From: Akkermansiaceae bacterium
GTDB taxonomy: Bacteria > Verrucomicrobiota > Verrucomicrobiia > Verrucomicrobiales > Akkermansiaceae
Length of the DNA stretch: 55,483 nucleotides
Direction: 5' to 3'
NCBI GenBank assembly: GCA_028822935.1
Contig: JAPKCM010000030.1
Span: 1-55,483 of the forward strand
How positions within the stretch are numbered: position 1 is the first letter of the stretch; every line of letters starts with the position of its first letter. Below are positions 45,869 through 53,948 of the stretch, piece after piece. A program made the position numbers and the translations under genes. Under the pieces are notes generated by a model, which was given only the letters and a program-made list of their open reading frames with translations, had not been told where the DNA came from and did no database searches.

Positions 45869-46780
45869 ATGCAAACTTCACCAGTCACACCCGAACAACT
45901 CAACGCCTCCGTCATCGCGGTCCCTCCCTTGCCCCGCGACCGAGACCTGAAACTCAAGCGCGAGGAAAACGCCAAAGTCATCCGCCACATCGAAGCCGGA
46001 GGAGTGTCCACCCTCCTCTACGGTGGCAACGCCAACTTCTACCACATCGCCCCCAGCGAATACGCCGAAGCCCTCGACATCATCGCAACCGAGAGTGCTG
46101 AGAAGACTCTTATCGTCCCATCTGCCGGCCCCGCCTACGGCACCATGATGGATCAAGCCACCATCCTCAAAGACTTCGATTTCCCCACCGTGATGGTCCT
46201 CCCCATGCCAGGCCTCATCACCGACGCGGGCGTCGCCACCGGCTTCCGAAAATTCGTCGAAGCCCTCGGAAAACCTGCCGTCCTCTACATTAAGTTCGAA
46301 GGCTACCTCCAGCCAGAAACCGTCGCGACACTCGTCAACGACGGGCTCGTCTCCTGGATCAAATACGCCATCGTCCGCGAAGATCCCGCCCAAGATGATT
46401 ACCTCTCCCGCCTCATCGAAGTCGTCGATCCGCGCCTCATCGTCAGCGGCATCGGAGAGCAACCCGCGATCACCCATCTCACCAAATTCCAAATCAACGG
46501 ATTTACCTCGGGCTGCGTCTGCCTCCGCCCCGATCTCTCCCAGTCCATGCTCACCGCCATCAACGCAGGCGACCTCGAGCGCGCTGAAAACATCCGCGCC
46601 ATCTTCAAACCCCTCGAAGACCTCCGCAACGAAATCAACCCCATCCGCGTCCTGCACCAAGCCGTCGCCCTCGCCGGGATCGCCAACACCGGTCCCATCC
46701 TCCCCCTCCTCAGTCCGCTAGGAACCACCGAGGCCCGGCGCGTCCAACAAGCCGCCCAGACTCTCCTCTCTCAATCATAA
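45869..46780 (+). CDS. DapA/KDG-aldolase-type lyase or dehydratase
   Basis: 303 residues from ATG 45869, the first start inside the conserved fold; an open frame reaches 45761 but runs through the inverted repeat. It is a TIM barrel of the dihydrodipicolinate synthase family: VSTLLYGGNANFYHI in place of the GTTGE loop, VPSAGPAYGTMMDQA, and Schiff-base Lys K142 in AVLYIKFEGYL. Family members cleave or dehydrate 2-keto-3-deoxy sugar acids, the product of the upstream dehydratase. Together with GntP and IlvD/Edd it makes a short route from an imported aldonate to central metabolites. Exact substrate unknown. Confidence 0.87.
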   Translation: MQTSPVTPEQLNASVIAVPPLPRDRDLKLKREENAKVIRHIEAGGVSTLLYGGNANFYHIAPSEYAEALDIIATESAEKTLIVPSAGPAYGTMMDQATILKDFDFPTVMVLPMPGLITDAGVATGFRKFVEALGKPAVLYIKFEGYLQPETVATLVNDGLVSWIKYAIVREDPAQDDYLSRLIEVVDPRLIVSGIGEQPAITHLTKFQINGFTSGCVCLRPDLSQSMLTAINAGDLERAENIRAIFKPLEDLRNEINPIRVLHQAVALAGIANTGPILPLLSPLGTTEARRVQQAAQTLLSQS

Positions 46781-46793
46781 AAAACAGGAGAGC

Positions 46794-47003
46794 GACTATT
46801 TCCTGGCTGGGGATTATGGCGGAAGGATTGGTGTTTTGGCCGACGACGAAGATTGGCTGAAGTTTGACCGGGAAATCACAGCTGGAGATCCGAACAATCG
46901 ATTCCATTTCATTCTCACTCCGGAGCAAGCTGCTGCCGATTTCAACTCCGAAGTGCGCAAGTTGGTCGTTCAAGAACGATCTAGTCGAGATAGCAGAATA
47001 TGA
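46794..47003 (+). pseudogene. unrecognised coding relic
   Basis: A 69-codon frame with protein-like composition (DYFLAGDYGGRIGVLADDE, FDREITAGDPNNRFHFILTP) but no start codon lies 13 bp after the lyase stop. On the opposite strand at about 46990-47110 a second frame (DPIPKKDAGQNIVYEITLKY) also looks coding. I recognise neither. Both are probably fragments. The spacer 46781-47117 holds nothing else. Confidence 0.3.
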
Positions 47004-47117
47004 GATCGACGAGCCGGAGTCCACCGGCTGATACTTCAAAGTGATCTCATAAACGATATTCTGCCCCGCGTCCTTCTTCGGAATGGGATCACTTGAAGAC
47101 CAATCACGACTCGCTCC

Positions 47118-50100
47118 ATGATAAGCAACCGCCGAAAAACCTCCCTCTTCCGACGCCACACTCTTCTCGGGGCAGTTCTTTGCTGCCTGCTGGCTCTCTG
47201 GCTCAATCTGACCGCAGAGGACACCCCAAACATCAGGCCCCAGCTCAAAGCAGGTGCCTTCGTTCAGGATGTCACGCCTCCCTTCGACTCGCTCCTCATC
47301 AACGGTGGATTTTTGGAACGTCGGCGCGGCAAAATGAACCCCGGCGATCTCAAGGCTCGCTGTTTTGTTCTGGAAAGGGGCGACGTGACCATCGCCATCG
47401 CGGTGGTCGACAGTTGCATGATTCCGCGTGACGTGTGCGATCAGGCGAAGGCTCTCGCCTCCAAGGCCACCGGCATCCCGCCCGAGCGTATCCTGATCAC
47501 CGCAACCCACACCCACAGCGCGCCCAGCACGATGGACTATTGCCTCGGAACGATGAAGGATCCCGCATACACGAAATTCCTCCCCTCAAAAATCGCAGAG
47601 GGCATCGCGAAGGCACACCAAAAAATGGAACCAGCCAAGATCGGCTGGGAGCAGGTCAAGGCTTCCGGCTACACCAACTGCCGCCGGTGGATCACTCAAC
47701 CCGATGAGATGCTGACCGATCCCTTCGGAGAACAATCCGTGCGCGCTATGATGCACCCCGGTTATCGAAACCCAAAATACATCGGACCGTCCGGCCCGGT
47801 GGATGACGAACTCTCGCTTCTCTCAATCCAAGCCCTTGACGGAAGTCCCCTCGCCGTGCTTGCCAATTTCTCCATGCACTACCACGGGGGCGGCGGCCCA
47901 GCCGACTACTTTGGTCTCTTCGCAGACCGTTTGACAAAGCGATTGACCGTCGATGGAAAGAGTCCGATTTGCGCCATGACCCAGGGCACGAGCGGCGACC
48001 TCTATCGCGTCGATTACAGCGGGGAAAAGAAATCAGATGACATCTCGCGCTACACCAACGAACTCGTCGAACTCTCAGGAAAAGCGCTCAAAGAGACCAC
48101 CTATCACCAAGCTCCGTCGCTCGATATGGACCAGGAGATCCTAACTCTGCAACGCCGCCTGCCCGACGAAAAACGTCTGGCTTGGGCCGATAAACTTCTC
48201 ACTCCAATGAAAGGACGGCGGCCTAAAAACCAACCGGAAGTCTATGCCGAACAAGCACGATTCATTCACGAAAACCCAAGTGAAAAGGTCGTGCTCCAAA
48301 CGATACGTATCGGTGATCTCGCCATCACCGCAACCCCCAACGAGGTCTATTCCATCACCGGATTAAAACTCAAAGCACGCAGCCCGTTCTCATCCACTTT
48401 CAATATCGAATTGGCCAACGGAGCCGCCGGATACATTCCTCCTCCCGAGCAACACGCACTTGGCGGCTACACCACCTGGCCTGCCCGTACCGCAGGGCTC
48501 GAAGTCGAAGCAGAACCCAAAATTGTCGAAGCGGTTCTTACCTCGCTGGAGAAACTCTCGGGCAGGCCACGCAAATCTCTGGCCGTCCACAAAAGCACCT
48601 ATGCCAAAACCATCCTCGCAGACAAGCCCCTCGCGTATTGGCAGTGTGAGGAGTTCGACGGAGGTAAACTTGCTGATATTTCCGGCCGTAATCACAGCGG
48701 GATAATCGATGGCGTAGTCGCCTACCACCTGCCCGGCCCCGCGAACGAATCCTTCTCAGGGAAGGCGGTGAACAGTTCCCTTCAACTCGTGGGCGGCACC
48801 GTTTCGGCCACCATTCCCGAAGCGCGCAGCGTCTCTTTTTGGTTCTGGAATGGCATGAGCGATTCTCTCCGGGACAACACGGGTGACCTTGTCAAAAACG
48901 GAGCATCGCTTCGCCTCCGCATTGGAGGGAAAGCCGACTCTGCCGCAGCTGGTGCCCTGATCATCCAGAACGGAGATCAAATCTTCAAAGGCTCCACAAA
49001 ACTCGCTCTCCGCACCTGGCATCACGTTATGGTTTCAAGCGATGGCGACACCATCAACCTCTATCTCGATGGTAATCCAAAAACCGAAATCTCCACCGCC
49101 CTTCCCGGAAAACCATCCAACGAATGGCGCTTCGGTGGCGACCTCCCCTTCGAAGGTCGCCTTGATGAAGTCTCATGGTTTGGCAAGGCTCTCACCGGAG
49201 AAGATGCCCAGCGCCACTACACCGCCTCCGAGATGACGCCCCCTCCGAAGCCCGCACCACCGCGGCCAAAATTTGAACGGGGCGCCATGACTGGTTATCA
49301 AAAAGCCCTCATTGCTTCCAAACCTGTCGCTCACTGGCCCTTGCAAGATTCCGCAAAAGATCAAGGCCCGCGAAAACACCATGGATCGTTTGAAAATGAC
49401 GCCGTCCCCGCCAGGAAAAAGACAAATGGAAACACTTTTAATGGCGGCCGCATGCGCGCCGATGTGCCTAAGATTGGCGACACCTACAGCGTCGGATTTT
49501 GGGTTCAAAACACTCTTCCAAACCATAGCCGCCCCGTCACGGCCTACCTCTTTTCACGAGGTGTCGACGGGATGAAGGATGCCGAAGGCGATCACCTCGG
49601 CATCGGCGGAACTCACGCGGCGGCCGGACGCCTCATCGTTTACAATGGCAATCAACGTGGAGATTTACTCGAGGGCAGAACGCAATTGGAGCCGGAAAGT
49701 TGGCATCACGTCGTCATGATTCGTGAAGGCGGACGAGTCCGGGTGCATCTCAATGGCAGCCCCACGCCCGAGATCGATGGCAAGCTCCCCCGCACGTATC
49801 CCGATCAGCACCCACAGTTTTTTTTTGGAGGCCGCAGCGAGAATTTTGCCAACCTGCAAGGTCAGCTTGACCACATCGCCCTCTATGATCGCATCCTGAG
49901 TCCAAAGGAAATCTCCTCCTTCTATCAAACCGTCAAACTGATACCGCCCGGAAAAAAGAAGACCCCAGCCGATCGCGGTCCTCTCTCTCCGAAGGCCGCA
50001 CTCAAGTCCATTCATGTGCCGGAAGGCTACCAAGTTCAATTGGTGGCAGCCGAACCACTGGTGCAAGATCCGGTCGCAATCGACTGGGCTCCCGATGGCA

Positions 50101-52751
50101 AACTCTGGGTCGCGGAAATGGCGGACTATCCTTCCGGAGTGGATGGCAAACCCGGTGGTCGCGTTCGCTTTCTTGAGGACCTCGATGGTGACGGAGTCTA
50201 TGACAAATCCACCCTCTTCCTTGAAGAGGTGAATTTCCCGGCCGGGATCATGAGCTGGCGGAAAGGAGTTCTGATCGCGGCCGCTCCCGACATCATTTAT
50301 GCCGAAGATACCGATGGCGACGGCAGGGCCGACTTCCGCGAAATCCTCTTCACCGGGTTCAAACAGGGCAACCAACAACTCCGCGTCAACGGCTTGCGGT
50401 GGGGGCTCGATAATTGGGTCCACGGAGCCAACGGAAGTCATCATTCCAGCTATGCCTCGGGCCTCAAAATTAGTTCTCCGCGATTCAAGAAAACGGTCGA
50501 ACTCGGCAGCCTCGACTTTCGCATTCGACCCGATGAAGGCCTGATGGAGCCGCTCTCCGGTCCCTCCCAATTTGGCCGCACCCGCGATGACTGGGGAAAT
50601 TGGTTCGGGGTGCAAAACAGCTTTCCTCTTTGGCACTACGTTCTGGAGCATCGCTACCTCAGTCGTAACCCCGACTTCGCAGCGCCCGATCCCCGACGCC
50701 AACTCCGGCCTCAAAATCCGCGGGTCTACCAAGCCACCTCTCCCCAAAAGAGGTTCCACAGCTTCAACCAAGCCGGCCGATTCACGAGTGCTTGCTCTCC
50801 CATGATCTATCGTGATCGCGTCCTCTTTGAGGACGACAAAACACATGCCTTCACCTGCGAACCATTTCACAATCTCGTCCAGCACATGATCGTAAAAAAA
50901 GAGGGTTGCAGCTTTACCGCAGAGCGGGCGGAAGCAGAGACCGCACTCGATTTTTTCGCCTCGGAAGATCGCTGGTCGCGCCCCGTCATGGCACGCACCG
51001 GACCCGATGGCGCTCTGTGGGTGGTCGACATGTATCGCTATATGATCGAACACCCCGACTGGCTTCCAGAGGCCGGCCGGTCCGAAATGCAGCCCCACGA
51101 AAGGTTGGGTTTCCAACAAGGCCGCATCTATCGTGTTGTTCCGAAGAAGCGCGCACCACGGCCCATCCCCCGTCTCGACCAAGCCACCGCCGAACAACTG
51201 GTAAAGCAACTCGCCACCTCCAACGGCATCGTCCGCGATCTCGCGCACCGGCTCCTTGTGGAAAAGAAGGCGGTCTTCGTCACCGACTCCTTATCGGAAA
51301 TGGCCGGGGATCACAATTCACCCAAAGCACGTCTCCATGCTCTTTGTGTTCTCGATGGCATTAATCGCCTCACGCCAAAGCTTCTTGAATCAGCACTCCT
51401 CGACCCCCACCCCAAAATCAGATGCCACGCCCTTCGCCTCGCCGAAGCGCGATGGGAGAGCCAGCCAAATCTTCTCACCAAAGCCATCACCCTCACCAGC
51501 GATCAAGACGCCACCGTGCGTCTTCAGGCCGCCTGCTCCTTGGGCACATCGGCAAGTCTGCAGGCCGGAAGCGCCTTGGCCCAGCTCGCGGTGGAAGATT
51601 ATGATGATCCGTTCATTCGGGCTGCCGTATTCAGCTCGGCTCACCTGCACTTCGATCACCTTGCCAAGGCGGCCCTGAAGAAAGGCGAGCTCATTAAGGA
51701 ACTCCTCAAGCTTGGCGGCAAACAAAGCTCACTGGAAGCCTTGGTCTCCCTCCTGGCAACACCTGGCAGGGATGGCTTCACACCCGCCCAACTGAAAGGG
51801 CTCGGCCTTTGGTTGGATCTCAAACCAAAGGCCTCCAAAAGAATGAGCGAAGTCATTCAAGAAGCCCGAAGAATGATCATCGATCTCGATGCCCCAATTG
51901 ATCTCCGAACTGCCGCCGCCGGACTTCTTGGTAGGGAACTAAAGCACCTCATCTCCGATCAGGCTCTGCTCAAAAAGCTCCTCTCTCCCCAAACCCCTGG
52001 CCCACTCAAACTCGCAACAATCGAAACCCTGGCCCGCGAAAAATCAGACGATCTCCCCGCGATTCTTCTTCAAGGTTGGTCCGGCTACCTCCCCAAGGAA
52101 CGCACCCTGATTCTCGACACTTTGCTGCAACGACCGCAATGGACAAAGGACTGCCTGATCGCCCTCGAAAAGGGTGAGATCGCGCCCGGTGATCTTGATG
52201 CCTCACGACGACAGCTCTTACTCACCCATGCTGATCTCGCGATTCGAAAGACCGCCGCACGTGTTTTGAAAACTGGCACTGCCTTCGAACGACTCGAGCA
52301 GATCAAACCATTCCGTAGCGCTTTAAAACTAAAAGGAAATAGCGGGAGTGGCGAAAAGATTTTCGCAAAATTGTGCGCCGTCTGCCACCTCCCTCCGGGA
52401 GGACTTCCCATGAACGGACCCGATCTCCGATCCATCACCGATCGGACCAAGGAAGGACTTTTTAGTTCCATTCTTAGTCCCAACCAATCGGTCGACCCCT
52501 CCTATACCGGTTACACCGTCACCCTGGGCAACGGCACTTCGCTCTTCGGCCGTGTGCTCTCGGAAAACGCCAACCACCTGACCCTTCGCCTTCTCGATGG
52601 CACCGACCGACAAATCCCCCGCAAGTCCCTCAAGGAATTCAAAAGCACCGGACGCTCCCTCATGCCCGACGGCCTCGAAGCGGCCATGACCCATCAGGAT
52701 CTCGCTGATCTTATTCACTTCCTCGAAAAGTTTGGACAGACCAAACAGTAG
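47118..52751 (+). CDS. ceramidase-like / LamG / PVC-type dehydrogenase / cytochrome c fusion
   Basis: 1877 residues. Positively charged N-terminus and hydrophobic signal (GAVLCCLLALWLNLTAED). Residues about 38-490 resemble neutral/alkaline ceramidase N-terminal domains (GAFVQDVTPP, TATHTHSAPS near 128-137, NFSMHYHGG). Two LamG-like lectin domains at about 505-715 and 735-945 (SVGFWVQNT, WHHVVM). PVC-type membrane-bound dehydrogenase beta-propeller at 960-1370 (PEGYQVQLVAAEPLVQDPVA, EDTDGDGRADFREILF, VVDMYRYMIEHPDWLP). HEAT-like repeats 1380-1690. C-terminal cytochrome c domain with heme motif C1753-A-V-C1756-H1757 and distal LMPDGLEA. Parts are known separately. The chain suggests an exported enzyme joining hydrolysis, glycan binding and electron transfer; substrate unproven. 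Confidence 0.88.
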   Translation: MISNRRKTSLFRRHTLLGAVLCCLLALWLNLTAEDTPNIRPQLKAGAFVQDVTPPFDSLLINGGFLERRRGKMNPGDLKARCFVLERGDVTIAIAVVDSCMIPRDVCDQAKALASKATGIPPERILITATHTHSAPSTMDYCLGTMKDPAYTKFLPSKIAEGIAKAHQKMEPAKIGWEQVKASGYTNCRRWITQPDEMLTDPFGEQSVRAMMHPGYRNPKYIGPSGPVDDELSLLSIQALDGSPLAVLANFSMHYHGGGGPADYFGLFADRLTKRLTVDGKSPICAMTQGTSGDLYRVDYSGEKKSDDISRYTNELVELSGKALKETTYHQAPSLDMDQEILTLQRRLPDEKRLAWADKLLTPMKGRRPKNQPEVYAEQARFIHENPSEKVVLQTIRIGDLAITATPNEVYSITGLKLKARSPFSSTFNIELANGAAGYIPPPEQHALGGYTTWPARTAGLEVEAEPKIVEAVLTSLEKLSGRPRKSLAVHKSTYAKTILADKPLAYWQCEEFDGGKLADISGRNHSGIIDGVVAYHLPGPANESFSGKAVNSSLQLVGGTVSATIPEARSVSFWFWNGMSDSLRDNTGDLVKNGASLRLRIGGKADSAAAGALIIQNGDQIFKGSTKLALRTWHHVMVSSDGDTINLYLDGNPKTEISTALPGKPSNEWRFGGDLPFEGRLDEVSWFGKALTGEDAQRHYTASEMTPPPKPAPPRPKFERGAMTGYQKALIASKPVAHWPLQDSAKDQGPRKHHGSFENDAVPARKKTNGNTFNGGRMRADVPKIGDTYSVGFWVQNTLPNHSRPVTAYLFSRGVDGMKDAEGDHLGIGGTHAAAGRLIVYNGNQRGDLLEGRTQLEPESWHHVVMIREGGRVRVHLNGSPTPEIDGKLPRTYPDQHPQFFFGGRSENFANLQGQLDHIALYDRILSPKEISSFYQTVKLIPPGKKKTPADRGPLSPKAALKSIHVPEGYQVQLVAAEPLVQDPVAIDWAPDGKLWVAEMADYPSGVDGKPGGRVRFLEDLDGDGVYDKSTLFLEEVNFPAGIMSWRKGVLIAAAPDIIYAEDTDGDGRADFREILFTGFKQGNQQLRVNGLRWGLDNWVHGANGSHHSSYASGLKISSPRFKKTVELGSLDFRIRPDEGLMEPLSGPSQFGRTRDDWGNWFGVQNSFPLWHYVLEHRYLSRNPDFAAPDPRRQLRPQNPRVYQATSPQKRFHSFNQAGRFTSACSPMIYRDRVLFEDDKTHAFTCEPFHNLVQHMIVKKEGCSFTAERAEAETALDFFASEDRWSRPVMARTGPDGALWVVDMYRYMIEHPDWLPEAGRSEMQPHERLGFQQGRIYRVVPKKRAPRPIPRLDQATAEQLVKQLATSNGIVRDLAHRLLVEKKAVFVTDSLSEMAGDHNSPKARLHALCVLDGINRLTPKLLESALLDPHPKIRCHALRLAEARWESQPNLLTKAITLTSDQDATVRLQAACSLGTSASLQAGSALAQLAVEDYDDPFIRAAVFSSAHLHFDHLAKAALKKGELIKELLKLGGKQSSLEALVSLLATPGRDGFTPAQLKGLGLWLDLKPKASKRMSEVIQEARRMIIDLDAPIDLRTAAAGLLGRELKHLISDQALLKKLLSPQTPGPLKLATIETLAREKSDDLPAILLQGWSGYLPKERTLILDTLLQRPQWTKDCLIALEKGEIAPGDLDASRRQLLLTHADLAIRKTAARVLKTGTAFERLEQIKPFRSALKLKGNSGSGEKIFAKLCAVCHLPPGGLPMNGPDLRSITDRTKEGLFSSILSPNQSVDPSYTGYTVTLGNGTSLFGRVLSENANHLTLRLLDGTDRQIPRKSLKEFKSTGRSLMPDGLEAAMTHQDLADLIHFLEKFGQTKQ

Positions 52752-52801
52752 CACGAAATCAATCGCTTGCATCGCGATCACCATTTCTCTACCCAGTTTA
52801 G

Positions 52802-53929
52802 ATGAAACTTCTTTTTAGCACCCTCTTAGTCGCCCTACCGCTATCGCTGATGGCAGAGAACAAATTCGAAGGCGGACTGGAGCCCTTCCTCGGCGCTCCC
52901 AAGATCGAGAGCCAGCAAGTGTTTGAAGGAAGCCGCTTCCCCAACATCGCGGTCGCGACCGATGGAACCGTCCTAGCAGTGTTCGCGCAGAACGGGGTAA
53001 GCGTGCGGCGCAGCGAAGACGGCGGCACGACTTGGGGTGATCCGATTGGCATCGCCAAGGGATTTATGGGCGGCGGGGTCACCGTCGATGAGAACAGCGG
53101 CGACATCTTGGCATTCATCGAAGAACACCATCCGCCAGCGCCGCTGACCGTCTACCGCAGCAAGGATCACGGCAAGACCTGGACGGCACAAAAGACCGAG
53201 ATCAAACCCGACAGTCAGGGGCACGTGCCGTCGATGCACATGAACGATCACGGCATCACCCTGCGCCACGGCGAGAAGAAGGGCCGTCTAGTGCGCCCAT
53301 CGCGCTGGTATGGCAAGAAAAACGCCCGCGAGGAGTGGCCGAAGCACTACACCAACGCGATCTTCAGCGACGACGGCGGCAAGAGCTGGCAGGCGAGCGA
53401 GCCTTTCCCCGAGATGGGCACCGGCGAAGCCTGCATCGTGGAACTCTCCGACGGGACGCTCTACTACAACTCGCGCGTCCACTGGGACAAGCGCCCGAAC
53501 TTCACCAAGCGCCGCGAAGCACGCAGCAAGGACTCCGGCGCCACCTGGATCGACTTCCGCATCGTCGAGGTCCTGCCCGACGGCCAGCAGAACCGCTCCT
53601 ACGGCTGTATGGGAGGCCTGACGCGCCTGCCAGTCGCCGGCAAGGACATCCTCCTTTTTAGCAACATCGAAACCCCGAATGCGCGGCGTGAGAACGGCAC
53701 CGTGTGGGCAAGTTTTGACGGAGGGAAAACGTGGCCGGTTAAGCGCCTGGCCAACCCGGGACCAAGCGGTTACTCATCGATGAACGCCGGTCGCCCGGGC
53801 ACCCCGAGCGAGGGTTGGATCTATTTTATGCCTGAGGCCAACGGCGCCAAGGTGCTGCGTTTCAATCTCGCGTGGGTGGTCGCGGGCGAAGCGACCGGCG
53901 ACGGCAAGATCCCGGATTGGGTGAAGTAG
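52802..53929 (+). CDS. secreted sialidase-like BNR-repeat protein
   Basis: 375 residues, signal peptide 1-18 (ending SLMA). Asp boxes SEDGGTTW (71-78), SKDHGKTW (120-127), SDDGGKSW (189-196), SKDSGATW (242-249) and SFDGGKTW (about 305) define a six-bladed sialidase propeller. SRFPNIAV near residue 45 resembles the FRIP/RxP motif with the first catalytic arginine; further arginines (RLVRPSRW, NRSYGC) could complete the triad. Exo-sialidases release sialic acids; related planctomycete proteins act on other glycans, so specificity is open. It lies 50 bp after the ceramidase fusion on the same strand and may be co-expressed. The second half is more GC-rich than its neighbours. Confidence 0.85.
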   Translation: MKLLFSTLLVALPLSLMAENKFEGGLEPFLGAPKIESQQVFEGSRFPNIAVATDGTVLAVFAQNGVSVRRSEDGGTTWGDPIGIAKGFMGGGVTVDENSGDILAFIEEHHPPAPLTVYRSKDHGKTWTAQKTEIKPDSQGHVPSMHMNDHGITLRHGEKKGRLVRPSRWYGKKNAREEWPKHYTNAIFSDDGGKSWQASEPFPEMGTGEACIVELSDGTLYYNSRVHWDKRPNFTKRREARSKDSGATWIDFRIVEVLPDGQQNRSYGCMGGLTRLPVAGKDILLFSNIETPNARRENGTVWASFDGGKTWPVKRLANPGPSGYSSMNAGRPGTPSEGWIYFMPEANGAKVLRFNLAWVVAGEATGDGKIPDWVK

Positions 53930-53948
53930 GGACCCGCCCCCTCAAGCG

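Noticed and set aside
46710-47516. A 268-codon minus-strand open frame
   Set aside because: It overlaps the start of the ceramidase fusion and the end of the lyase on the other strand and has no domain. It is a shadow, although its middle part (about 46990-47110) may overlap a relic.
49665-51248. A 527-codon minus-strand frame
   Set aside because: It lies entirely opposite the ceramidase/PVC dehydrogenase gene, whose domains are clear. Long antisense frames are common in GC-rich genes.
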